The notes beneath the pieces are model-generated. The model did not search any database and was not told the origin of the DNA. It worked only from the letters and a program-made list of their open reading frames with translations. The position numbers were made by a program, and so were the translations under genes. From positions 2,108,001 through 2,172,000 of the forward strand of contig CAWJMN010000001.1 of assembly GCA_963844055.1 (NCBI GenBank): DNA of 64,000 bases, read 5' to 3'. Shown in pieces: positions 1-8,763 of this stretch. How positions within the stretch are numbered: position 1 is the stretch's first letter; every line of letters starts with the position of its first letter. The DNA is from CAWJMN01 sp963844055. Its GTDB lineage: Bacteria > Planctomycetota > Planctomycetia > Pirellulales > Pirellulaceae.

Positions 1-1
1 T

Positions 2-1162
2 TTAAACGTCTGCTACGACTTCCGTATCGACCAATTGATGGGAGCGCTGCTGAAAGTGGGCCCATTCATTGTCGACTAACTGGGACAATTCACGGCGGAA
101 TCGGTCGATGCTAAACCCCTCAGCATGTGCACGGATTCGGTAGGGATCAAACTGCCCCTGATGGGCATCGAAGCGCGAGACGGCCTCACTGATCGAATCG
201 GGAGTTTGACGGTCAAAGAATACGCCTGTTTCACCGCTAATTACTGTTTCCAAAGCTCCGCCGCGACGATAGGCAATCACCGGCGTGCCGCAGGCTTGGG
301 CTTCTACCGGCATGATTCCAAAGTCCTCGTCAGCAGCAAACAAAAAGGCCTTGGCGTGCCTCAAATGCTGGCGCAAGGTGGCATTATCAACATGCCCCAG
401 CAGCTTCACATTGCTTCCGGCCAAGGCGGCGATCTTTTTGTACTCGGGTCCGTCGCCAATGACCAGCAATTGCTTGTCAGGAAGCTTGCGGAACGCTTCT
501 ACAATGAGGTCAATCCGCTTGTAGGGAACCATCCGTGAAGCGGCAATGTAATAGTCTTCCTTTTCGGGCGTAAATTCAAACGATTCCACATCGACCGGCG
601 GATGGATGACATGTGCCGGACGACGATACGTTTTGCGAATGCGATCTGCCACATAGTGCGAGTTCGCAACGAACACATCGACACGGTCGGCAGCGAGGCG
701 GTCCCAAAGCCGCATGTAGTGCAGGATCATCCGCGCGGCAATGCTCTTGAGCCCCCAAGTGAGCTTGGCTTCACGGAGGTATTCATTCTGCAAGTCCCAT
801 GCGTAACGGATGGGGGTGTGCACGTAAGAAATGTGCAATTGGTCGGCACGCGTGATCACTCCTTTGGCCACGGCGTGATTGGAACTGAGGATCACGTCAT
901 ACGCGGAAAGGTCAAACTGCTCGATCGCCATCGGCATCAACGGAAGCAGTGAGCGAAAGATTCGCCGGGCAAACGGAAATCGCTGGATAAATGATGTGTG
1001 TACCGATTTATCCCCCAGCATGCGCCGGTTTTCTTTGGTGAGAAAATCGACCACCGCATAAACTTCGGCATCGGGATAGACTTGCAGCATTTGCTCCACA
1101 ACCTTTTCCGATCCGGCAAAGGTTTCGAGCCATTCATGCACAATTGCAACTTGCGGGGACAT
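2..1162 (-). CDS. GT4-family glycosyltransferase (WbaZ-like)
   Basis: A 386-residue cytoplasmic glycosyltransferase of the GT-B fold, GT4 type. The N-terminus starts with VAIVHEWL followed by GSEKV, as in mannosyltransferases of the WbaZ/RfaB sort. The C-terminal donor domain has ASRMVPYKRIDLIVEAF (about residues 208-224), a VIGDGPE turn and the E-x7-E signature in EDFGIMPVE followed by AQACGTPVIA. Length is normal. The ATG start is directly followed by the family's conserved N-terminus and the TAA stop lies at the window edge, so the gene is complete. It is the last gene seen in the minus-strand polysaccharide operon, 41 bp after the frameshifted transferase. Donor and acceptor sugars cannot be told from sequence; mannose is a guess from family resemblance. 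Confidence 0.9.
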   Translation of the reverse strand: MSPQVAIVHEWLETFAGSEKVVEQMLQVYPDAEVYAVVDFLTKENRRMLGDKSVHTSFIQRFPFARRIFRSLLPLMPMAIEQFDLSAYDVILSSNHAVAKGVITRADQLHISYVHTPIRYAWDLQNEYLREAKLTWGLKSIAARMILHYMRLWDRLAADRVDVFVANSHYVADRIRKTYRRPAHVIHPPVDVESFEFTPEKEDYYIAASRMVPYKRIDLIVEAFRKLPDKQLLVIGDGPEYKKIAALAGSNVKLLGHVDNATLRQHLRHAKAFLFAADEDFGIMPVEAQACGTPVIAYRRGGALETVISGETGVFFDRQTPDSISEAVSRFDAHQGQFDPYRIRAHAEGFSIDRFRRELSQLVDNEWAHFQQRSHQLVDTEVVADV

Positions 1163-1203
1163 GTCAACACTTCATTCTAAAACAAGGCGGAATCTCAAGG
1201 TCA

Positions 1204-2227
1204 TTACATCGATTGGGAGAGTGCTTGCCACGTTTGTTGGGCCGCGGCATCCCAGGTAAAGTCTTTGACACGGGCGAGGCCACGGTCGATCAATTGCTTG
1301 CGCAGGATTTCGTTTTCGAGCAGTTGTTTTAGGCCGTTCGCAATTGCCTCCGGTTCTTCCGGTGGGACGAGGATGGCGGCGTCTCCTGCCACTTCAGGTA
1401 GCGAAGTCGTATTCGAAGTTACAACCGGCACTCCACAGGCCATCGCCTCTAGCACGGTGAGGCCAAAACCTTCGTAAAGGGAAGGATAAACAAAGGCGGT
1501 TGCGCCGCTATAAACAGCGGCCAGGTGCTCGTCGGACACATATCCCGCGAGCGTCACATTCGGCGGCAGTTCATCAAACCCTGCATCGCGAAAAACGTGA
1601 CTGGCTCCCCCTGCAATCACCAGGGCATGGTCTTGGACTTGCTTTCCTAGGATCTCCCATGCGGTAAGCAGGCGTCGCAAGTTTTTGCGGGGTTCGAGCG
1701 ATCCGACACAAAGCACGTATTTTTCAGGAAGGTTGTGGGCCGCACGGGCGGCGGCAATTTGGTCCGCAGTGGCTGGTTGGAATTTGGCATCCACCCCATT
1801 ATGAATCGATTGAATCCGTTCCAAAGGGACACGACAGACTTCCGCGATACGCATGCGGGAGTAGTCGGAAACGGTCAGAACCTTGCGCACATTTCGTGCA
1901 AGCCTGGGGACCATCATGTTCAGCCAGGCGGCAAACGACCGCGAAAAGCAGGCGGCCTGATCGACAAAGGCGCAGTCATGAATGGTGACAACTTGATTTC
2001 GAACGGCCAAAGGTCCCGTCGTACAGGGTGACCACAAAAGCCCTTTGCCAACCTTCCACGGAAGGATGCTCTGTTCCCACAGATGGCCCCGCATGCCATT
2101 GGTAGGGCGCGAGGGCTCGATCAACTTTGCACTCGTGGGCAACCTTGCAACAATTTCGCGCATACCGCTGCATTCCGGTAATCCGTTGCGAAAGGAAGCG
2201 AGCATTCACATTCAAGGGAGCGTTCAC
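1204..2227 (-). pseudogene. GT4-family glycosyltransferase, frameshifted near codon 20
   Basis: A GT4 transferase split between two frames. From a GTG at 2227 the first frame reads MNAPLNVNARFLSQRITG then MQRYAR; the family expectation then continues EIVARLPTSAKL, which is found in another frame. The break lies at 2155-2164, where the coding strand has GCGCGAAATT and an extra CG would restore GCG CGC GAA ATT. The GTG overlaps the upstream gene's TGA as GTGA, the same coupling seen elsewhere in this operon, which supports it as the true start. The remaining 320 or so residues are intact, with SLEPRKNLRRLL and EGFGLTVLEAMACG. An in-frame ATG at 2205 could give only an abnormal N-terminus. Either a real dinucleotide deletion or a sequence error. 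Confidence 0.85.
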
Positions 2228-3606
2228 GAAGATTCCTGGCCGAGCGACGGAGCTTTGCGAAGGGAGACAAACGAAATGGCGAACCCAATAAGGGCCCGCA
2301 AGCCGAGGGGAGGAACATTCGGGGCGAGTTGTCGACAGTAGGCTTGCCAGTTGCCAATCGTCATGACCATGCACAAGAAGGCAAATGAAGGCACGCCCCG
2401 GACGGTCGATAGGTAGAGAAAGCGAGGAGACTCGAGAATGGCCAAAAAGATCAAGGGAAAGAAGAACATGCCAATGGCGGTTCCAATCAGGAACCCACGG
2501 TATGTCTTGCCGGCACAATATCCAAAGATCGTCCAGTAAATCAAAAAGCCGATGCCACCAAAGTCGACGGCGGGCCAAAACAATCCACCGTAGCTATTGA
2601 GTTCGGGATTGGCGTAGTTCTCTAGCAAATCAAACTGCCATTTCTCCCCTTCAAACCCCATCAGGTTCTTGTAGCCCAACGGCGTTTTATCAACCATCGG
2701 AAATTCCCAAAGCATCTGAAGCGAGAAGTAGGGGAATGGAGCAGCATCACGATGGATAAAAGCCATAGCGCCATTGTTATGCGACGTCGCGTAGTACCCC
2801 AAGATGCGCTCCGCCGTAAACTCGACGATGGAGTTGTATTGGTCCTTGTAGAATTGCCAAGAGCGGAAGTATTCAAAGAAACCAAACGTGATAAATAGTC
2901 CAATCACCGCCAAGACGGGCGCAAGCTGAAGCCCTGCACGCGTTATCGGCTTGATGGATTGCCCCATGACCTTGCCCCGCAGAAGGAGGATCGCCGTGGG
3001 GACCATTAGCTCGATCAGTGCGAGACGTTCACTAACGATTACTGCGCGAACCGCCGCCAGTCCAAGGACAACCGCTACCCCCAAAAGAAACCGATTGTCA
3101 CCACGTGCCATCAGCCACATGCCAAGGACAACTGCAGCAATGCCAAACTGGGTACAGGTGGTTACGCCAGGAATGGTCGTGAAGATCTTCTGTTTGATGT
3201 CTTCGGAGTCCAGCTTTTGGCCGGTGACGATCTGTTTGATCATGCCCGGGCGAAAGCCGTTCTTAACACCCACCCCTAACCAAGCGGCGTAGCCAAACAG
3301 CGTCAGGCCGATGGCAGCAAGGCATGCTTTCCGAAGTAATGGATCCCAGCTCTCAGGAGTAGGTTTTGGGACTTGTCCAATCCGAGTGGCAAGCAGATAT
3401 CCCACGCCAATCGCCAAAATGGCCGCCACAAACACCAAAAAGTGAGCAGGCGTAAGGAACTTCGGGGCCGCATAGACGTCGTACGTCCGCTGCGGCAACG
3501 CAATCGCGGCCAGCAAAGTGAGGCCAGGAACACCAATGAACGCCAAAATCGGGTTCATCCACCACAAGCGACGTAGGGGCTGAGCCTGCGAAGTTTGAGG
3601 TGTCAT
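2224..3606 (-). CDS. Polytopic membrane protein, probable O-antigen/EPS polymerase
   Basis: A 460-residue inner-membrane protein with about ten predicted hydrophobic segments. A long non-membrane loop lies around residues 235-330 and contains aromatic and charged residues (HRDAAPFPYFSLQMLWEFP). Large extracytoplasmic loops between late helices are typical of Wzy/O-antigen-ligase-like polymerases, and this is the only gene in the operon that could fill that role beside the flippase. Sequence motifs of the family are weak, so the assignment rests on topology and position. It begins 165 bp after the flippase gene and ends in a GTGA overlap with the next transferase. An EpsG-type or unrelated membrane protein is the alternative. 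Confidence 0.6.
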   Translation of the reverse strand: MTPQTSQAQPLRRLWWMNPILAFIGVPGLTLLAAIALPQRTYDVYAAPKFLTPAHFLVFVAAILAIGVGYLLATRIGQVPKPTPESWDPLLRKACLAAIGLTLFGYAAWLGVGVKNGFRPGMIKQIVTGQKLDSEDIKQKIFTTIPGVTTCTQFGIAAVVLGMWLMARGDNRFLLGVAVVLGLAAVRAVIVSERLALIELMVPTAILLLRGKVMGQSIKPITRAGLQLAPVLAVIGLFITFGFFEYFRSWQFYKDQYNSIVEFTAERILGYYATSHNNGAMAFIHRDAAPFPYFSLQMLWEFPMVDKTPLGYKNLMGFEGEKWQFDLLENYANPELNSYGGLFWPAVDFGGIGFLIYWTIFGYCAGKTYRGFLIGTAIGMFFFPLIFLAILESPRFLYLSTVRGVPSFAFLCMVMTIGNWQAYCRQLAPNVPPLGLRALIGFAISFVSLRKAPSLGQESS

Positions 3607-3771
3607 GGTAGGCCTGGGTGGGAATTAAAAGCGGCAGTAAACCTTGGGGAATAGTATTGATTTTAGTCCAAAGGCCAAAATCTCTACCTTAAAACAGTTT
3701 GCTTGCAGACTTAGGAGGGATCCTTTGGGCAGCCAAAACGGTTTTGCGGGTTGTAGTATGACTAGGAAAAA

Positions 3772-5154
3772 TTAGCGTTTGGCAGGTAAAAACGGGGTTA
3801 GGGATAGGTGGGTCCAGACGCCGGTCAGACGCTTGGCCAAACCCCACAAAAGTAGGTTCTGCAGGGACAGGCTAACCGCTGCGGCGGTCGCCAAACCATT
3901 AACGCCTTGTTGCTGTGTCAACCAATACCCCAGCCCAACCAGCACGATGCATGAGAGCAAATTCACAAGCATGGCCACCTTATGAAAGCCAGTCATCGTC
4001 AGTGCTTGTTGAGGGTTTCCGCTGACCACCAACACCAAATAACCAACGACCAAAATCTGCAAGCAGGGGGCGGCCGTAATGAAGCGTTCGCCCAGGATAA
4101 AACCAAGTGTCCACTGCGGAAAAAATAGCAAAGGAAGCGACGCCAAGATCGAAGGTAGCGCGGCTACCATCGCGGTGGTTTGTAATAAGTGCTGAAGCTC
4201 TTTTAGTTTTCTCTGGGCGTAAAGATCAGGGATCGAGGAAATGACGGTTAGGGTTGCCATCTGCACCGGCATGGCAATCAGCAGAACGATGCGCTTGGCG
4301 ACAAAATAATGATCCAAGTCAACCTTGGCGAGAAGGCGTCCGCCAATCCACATGTCTGCACTTTGCAGGGCGAAGCTTAGTAACTGGGTTAGCATCAGGA
4401 TAAACCCGACGGCCAACAAAACCTTTATGGCGGCAGACAAAGTGATTGTCGTTGGTGTGACCGTTGTTGGTGGCGGTGAAGGCTGAGTGCTTAGGTCTAA
4501 GTCTGCCTTGCTGCGCCGGGCCAAAAGCAGGAGCGGAATCGGAAGTGTCAGGCCTATCGCAACCACATACGACGTAAGCACACGCGCTAAGGTTAAATGT
4601 CCCAGCAGTGCCAGCAGAGCTACACCCATCAGCAAAAGGAGGCTACTAAGGGGCCCACCGGCAAGTCCGCCAGAAAAGAGGCTGGCCAGTCGAATTTCCT
4701 GATAGCCGCGTAGTGACTCGGCCGCCACCATTTGCCAAGCAAGCAGGGCAATCCCAAGAAACATGGTTAAAAAGAGCGTCGCTTGCGGTAGCGATTCCCC
4801 CAGACGCCAATCGTCAACTAGCAGGAAGGCACAGACACATCCTGCCGCGACCAGGGCCGAAATAAAGGTGATACTTCGAGCCGCCCGCCAATACTGGGCT
4901 GCCTGGAAACGGTTTCCCAGGGACATGTGCTCTGCTATAAACCGCAACGCCGATTCGTTTTGTCCGAAGGCGGCGAAAATGGCTCCCACGCTTAAAAAGC
5001 TAATGAACAGGGAGTAATCGCGCAGCTCACCCTCTGGTAAGGTTCTGGCAAGCAGTAGCGTCAATAACACGTTCGATCCAATCCCTACCAATCGCCAAAA
5101 GACAACGGCAATGGCGCTGCCTCGAAGTCGATGGATAGTAGGTGTTGGTGACAT
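3772..5154 (-). CDS. Wzx-like polysaccharide flippase (MOP superfamily)
   Basis: A 460-residue membrane protein with about twelve to fourteen hydrophobic segments and the even, short-loop layout of MATE/MOP exporters. The N-terminus (GSAIAVVFWRLVGIGSNVLLTLLLARTLP) matches the usual first helix and 'A..L....' pattern of Wzx proteins, and the middle QSADMWIGGRLLAKVDLDHYFVAKR resembles the conserved central part. It would move lipid-linked repeat units across the inner membrane. An upstream in-frame start at 5280 would run far into the preceding gene; ATG at 5154 starts just before the first helix and is preferred. It lies between a GT87 gene (56 bp) and the polymerase-like gene. Confidence 0.8.
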   Translation of the reverse strand: MSPTPTIHRLRGSAIAVVFWRLVGIGSNVLLTLLLARTLPEGELRDYSLFISFLSVGAIFAAFGQNESALRFIAEHMSLGNRFQAAQYWRAARSITFISALVAAGCVCAFLLVDDWRLGESLPQATLFLTMFLGIALLAWQMVAAESLRGYQEIRLASLFSGGLAGGPLSSLLLLMGVALLALLGHLTLARVLTSYVVAIGLTLPIPLLLLARRSKADLDLSTQPSPPPTTVTPTTITLSAAIKVLLAVGFILMLTQLLSFALQSADMWIGGRLLAKVDLDHYFVAKRIVLLIAMPVQMATLTVISSIPDLYAQRKLKELQHLLQTTAMVAALPSILASLPLLFFPQWTLGFILGERFITAAPCLQILVVGYLVLVVSGNPQQALTMTGFHKVAMLVNLLSCIVLVGLGYWLTQQQGVNGLATAAAVSLSLQNLLLWGLAKRLTGVWTHLSLTPFLPAKR

Positions 5155-5210
5155 GATCGTCGACTGTTTTTCAAAAGGCAGTTGAAGCGGATGGAGTGAT
5201 TGTTTTCTGG

Positions 5211-6575
5211 CTAGGCTGTGCCTGGAGCTGGCAACGCATCGGATCGTGTGACGGCTAGGTGCAGCGCCACGAGCACCCAAGCCACGAAGACTGCGACGGG
5301 GTTTGACATGCTAATGGCTTCCCACACAAATCCTTGGCGATTTGTCCAGGCATCGAGAATTGGCAGTTCCAGCTTCGCAGCAAAGTTCACAACGCTAGGA
5401 GACCAAAGCACGTTAACAAACGGAATGCACGTAAGCACCAATAGCGGGATTCGGACGGAATTTGCCAGCTCTTCCCGGATGCGAACACTAAAGGCGAGCG
5501 CACAGACAGCGGGCAAGAGGATCAGTGCATCGTAGATCAAGTGATACATCGACAATGCGATGGTCAAAAGCCCAAACACCTCTTCAATCCCTAGCTGAAA
5601 TCCCAGGGAAGTTGCGGTGGTGCTAGATGGTGGGCAATTGCGATTACCAACCAGCCAAGTAGCAACCAGGGACGTTATCCCGAGTGGAATGATCATCGCC
5701 CAACTTTGGCCAATCAAACGAGGGATCAGTCGCAAGGCAATGACTTCGGAATCAATGCGAACATGCGTGGTACGTGGATCAACATCGGGGTCGGCATTCA
5801 GATAGGCTTGGTTCTGCAAAAGAATCGACGGCATCGCACGCAGCCCTTCACGCTGCGAAAAGATCACGATCAGTCCGACGATGCCAATGACTGCGCCGAT
5901 TCCCCAGCCAATGCGAAGCGCATTCCACCGACGTTGAGCGAATAGAAAGATGCCGAGTGGAATGCCAAAAGTTGGCTTGATGGATGACAGGGCAAGTGCC
6001 AACCCTGCCAGCCATGGGCGAAATCTGGATTGGCTAAGTGTGAGGAGTGAAAGCAGTGCGAGTAACGCAGCCAGCTGCCCGCCGTGAAAGCAGGCTCGGC
6101 CGGGCTGCGTCAAAAATACGATCGCGCCCACAAACCCAAACGCGGCCAATTCGACCTCGCCCCGGGTCAACTTCAGACAAAGAGCGATTAGTAATCCAAA
6201 CAGAATCGTGTTGATCCCTACATAGATCGCGGCAGCAATCGGGAAGGGAAGTGCAGAAAGGGGCCCGTAAAGCACCATGATCAGCGGTGAAAACAGCGGA
6301 AAGTTGTTTCCCACAGGAAACGTCTGCATGTACTGGGGCGTATTGTAAGGATTGGTGCCGGCCGCAAAAGCTTTGCCCGGCCAGTAAACGGCATCGCGAA
6401 AGTCGGCAAGGCCATTGAGCCCAGCCTCTTTGCTGAGGACCGGCTGTCCCTCAATGACCATGTCCTTGGTCATGCGAAACACAACGAAGCCATAAGACAA
6501 CGTCAATAGCGCCAGTGCCAAGCAGGTTATGCCAAACTTGCTCGGTGTCTTAGAAGTCGTTGCACCAATGGTCAT
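5211..6575 (-). CDS. GT87-family (DUF2029) polyprenyl-P-mannose-type glycosyltransferase
   Basis: A 454-residue integral membrane protein of the DUF2029/GT87 type. It shows about ten hydrophobic segments, the early periplasmic loop GTNPYNTPQYMQTFPVGNNF with an aromatic-rich FPLFSPLIMVLYGPLS continuation, and the later GLALALSSIKPTFGIPLGIFLF stretch characteristic of the family. Members use polyprenyl-phosphate sugars on the outer face of the membrane. The ATG overlaps the stop of the 2-epimerase gene as ATGA, so the two are translationally coupled; longer in-frame upstream extensions lie inside that gene. Substrate unknown. An extracytoplasmic transferase next to the flippase and polymerase suggests modification of the repeat unit after export. 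Confidence 0.8.
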   Translation of the reverse strand: MTIGATTSKTPSKFGITCLALALLTLSYGFVVFRMTKDMVIEGQPVLSKEAGLNGLADFRDAVYWPGKAFAAGTNPYNTPQYMQTFPVGNNFPLFSPLIMVLYGPLSALPFPIAAAIYVGINTILFGLLIALCLKLTRGEVELAAFGFVGAIVFLTQPGRACFHGGQLAALLALLSLLTLSQSRFRPWLAGLALALSSIKPTFGIPLGIFLFAQRRWNALRIGWGIGAVIGIVGLIVIFSQREGLRAMPSILLQNQAYLNADPDVDPRTTHVRIDSEVIALRLIPRLIGQSWAMIIPLGITSLVATWLVGNRNCPPSSTTATSLGFQLGIEEVFGLLTIALSMYHLIYDALILLPAVCALAFSVRIREELANSVRIPLLVLTCIPFVNVLWSPSVVNFAAKLELPILDAWTNRQGFVWEAISMSNPVAVFVAWVLVALHLAVTRSDALPAPGTA

Positions 6576-7708
6576 GATGCGGTTCCCGTGGTAGGAATCG
6601 CTTCCAGCATCCAGTCGACAATCTTCTTGGCCGCTTTGCCATCGCCGTACGGGTTTTCTGAAACTTGCATGGATTGATAGGCTGTCTCGCTTGCGAGCAG
6701 TTCTTCCGCCGCCGCAAGGAGCGGACCTTTGTGCGAACCCACCAGCTTCACGGCGCCACATTCAACGGATTCCTGCCGCTCGGTCGTGTCGCGAACCACC
6801 AGTACCGGACGACGCAGCGAAGGAGCCTCTTCCTGAACGCCGCCCGAGTCCGTCACCATGAAATGGCAATTATCCATCAGCCAAACGAACTCAGGGTAGG
6901 GGGCTGGCTCTACCAGGAAGACATTGGAACGCTCGCCAAGTAGTTCACGGGCAGCATTTTGAACTTGTGGGTTCAAGTGGACCGGAAAAATAATGGCTAG
7001 TTGAGGGTGCTTAGCGGCTAGTTCACCTAGCGCAGAAAATACCTCTGCCAAACCACGGCCATGGTTTTCGCGTCGATGGGTCGTCACCAGAATGAAAGGT
7101 CGTCCTTCAAGGAAGCTATACTTCGCCCGCCAATGTTCTTGGCGAGACCGCTCCCGCTCACGCGTGTAGAGTAGCGCATCGATGACCGTGTTGCCCGTAA
7201 CACGCACCAGGTTCGGCGGTGTTCCTTCCGCTAAAAGTGCATCCGCTGCCCTCTGTGTAGGCGCAGCATGCAGGCCCGCGATTAAGCCCGCCACTCGTCG
7301 ATTGAACTCTTCAGGAAACGGCGACAATAGATTACCAGTTCGCAGGCCTGCTTCAACGTGTACAAGAGGGAGGCCGCGGTAAAAACTAACCATGGCTGCT
7401 GCCAGTACGCTGGTCGTATCCCCTTGGGCCACAAGGCAATTGGGCTTATAGCGCTCAACGACCTGGTCGAGCTCGACAAGCAAACGGCTGGTCAGCTTGG
7501 CAAGCGATTGGCCAGGGGACATCACATTCAAGTCCACCTGCGGCTCGATCTCAAAATAGTCGGTCACTTGCCGGAGCATCTCGCGATGCTGACCCGTGAA
7601 ACAGACGATGGGATCGAGCGCAGCACGGCTTTGGCACTCGAAAATCACCGGTGCCATCTTGATTGCTTCAGGACGAGTGCCAAGTATCAACAACGGACGT
7701 AATGTCAT
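6572..7708 (-). CDS. wecB: Non-hydrolysing UDP-N-acetylglucosamine 2-epimerase (WecB/WbpI type)
   Basis: A 378-residue cytoplasmic enzyme of normal family length. Recognised motifs are GTRPEAIKMAPVI at residues 8-20, GQHREMLRQV, the VTTHRRENHGRGL block near residue 210, and VTDSGGVQEEAPSLRRPVLVVRDTTERQE near residue 290, which form the nucleotide-sugar site. WecB makes UDP-ManNAc from UDP-GlcNAc; the close relative WbpI acts on the 2,3-diacetamido uronic acid. Because the same operon has WbpB-, WbpE- and WbpD-like genes, the WbpI role is possible (inference). It starts in an ATGA overlap with the deacetylase stop and ends in an ATGA overlap with the GT87 start. Confidence 0.9.
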   Translation of the reverse strand: MTLRPLLILGTRPEAIKMAPVIFECQSRAALDPIVCFTGQHREMLRQVTDYFEIEPQVDLNVMSPGQSLAKLTSRLLVELDQVVERYKPNCLVAQGDTTSVLAAAMVSFYRGLPLVHVEAGLRTGNLLSPFPEEFNRRVAGLIAGLHAAPTQRAADALLAEGTPPNLVRVTGNTVIDALLYTRERERSRQEHWRAKYSFLEGRPFILVTTHRRENHGRGLAEVFSALGELAAKHPQLAIIFPVHLNPQVQNAARELLGERSNVFLVEPAPYPEFVWLMDNCHFMVTDSGGVQEEAPSLRRPVLVVRDTTERQESVECGAVKLVGSHKGPLLAAAEELLASETAYQSMQVSENPYGDGKAAKKIVDWMLEAIPTTGTAS

Positions 7709-8763
7709 GACTGTCTGCCTGCTGTCGAAACTTCTGGATTCGCTACGTCGCCCATCTTTGGCTGGTTGGATTCACTTGCAACGCGGTCGGCAAGTGGCGT
7801 CTCCGCTGGAAGTGCTCGTGGAGTACCAGTTAGGCGTGCCCCGGCCCGGCGTGCATGCTCAGCCATCGGTACCACATCAAAGGCATCGGCAAATCGCTTG
7901 AGGGTTCGGGTAACAAACTCCACCTTGGTCTTGCCGGGTAAATCCATGGCCGGAAAGAATGCCAAATCAGGATCATCGTCACCACCCAGGAAATCGAGTG
8001 GATGCAATAGTAGTGATGGCTCTTGGCCAAACAAACGGCAAAGACGCACAGCCCAAGCAAAGTAGGTATCTGCCAGCCAAGGAGAAAATCGCGACAAGTA
8101 AAGAAGGTAGCTAAGGTGGATAGGAGTCCGTGCCAGCGGCATGGTTGTCACAGGGATCTCCACCAGTGAGTGCGGCTTGGTGTCCCACCGGTACGGACGA
8201 AGGGGACGAAAGCCTTCGGATACCTTGCCAAACAGAAGCTTGCGCTGCTCTCGTTCTTGGCGGCTGAGTCGTGCGGTAAAGAAATAGTAGGCCCGCGCGA
8301 GCGGCCCTAGAAAAGTGGGAAACGTCGAACAGTCGTAGGTGTATCCACGTTCTGCCAAGGTGCACAGCGTTTGGCGCGAAAGGCTGAAGCCTGGCCCACG
8401 AAAACCAATGGGTCTTACAGGGCAAATGTTGGCCAGGGCTTCTTCGGTCCGGACAAACTCTTCCTCAAGGTTGGCAGGGGAATAGAGATGTAGCCAAGGT
8501 TCATGCCGGAACGAATGGTTGCCAATCTCATGCCCGCGGGCGTGGATTTGCTGGAGGGAGGCGTGGTTCTTTTCTAAAGCCGCATCCTGGCCAACCACAA
8601 ACACGGTGATCTTGAGTGAAAGCGAGTCAAGTACATCCAGAAAACGGGGCACGACAAGATCCAAATAGCTGGGAAACTTGTCCCAGCCTGGATCACCGTG
8701 CGTCTTCATGTAGGACCACTTGTTGTCGAGGTCTAAAGAAAGGCTGGCTGTTAATTTAGGCAT
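7705..8763 (-). CDS. Polysaccharide deacetylase (NodB homology, CE4-like)
   Basis: A 352-residue protein with a NodB-homology fold. The metal-binding His pair is visible in GHEIGNHSFRHEPWLH, and a FRGPGFSLSR block corresponds to the family's catalytic arginine motif. The first catalytic block reads LSLDLDNKW instead of the usual TFDDG, a variant in which an aspartate pair is kept. It probably removes N-acetyl groups from the polysaccharide or a lipid-linked intermediate. No signal peptide is seen. The ATG at 8763 overlaps the end of the FAD oxidoreductase gene by 8 bp; it starts MPKLTASLSLDLD, directly in the domain, so the longer in-frame start was rejected. Confidence 0.85.
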   Translation of the reverse strand: MPKLTASLSLDLDNKWSYMKTHGDPGWDKFPSYLDLVVPRFLDVLDSLSLKITVFVVGQDAALEKNHASLQQIHARGHEIGNHSFRHEPWLHLYSPANLEEEFVRTEEALANICPVRPIGFRGPGFSLSRQTLCTLAERGYTYDCSTFPTFLGPLARAYYFFTARLSRQEREQRKLLFGKVSEGFRPLRPYRWDTKPHSLVEIPVTTMPLARTPIHLSYLLYLSRFSPWLADTYFAWAVRLCRLFGQEPSLLLHPLDFLGGDDDPDLAFFPAMDLPGKTKVEFVTRTLKRFADAFDVVPMAEHARRAGARLTGTPRALPAETPLADRVASESNQPKMGDVANPEVSTAGRQS

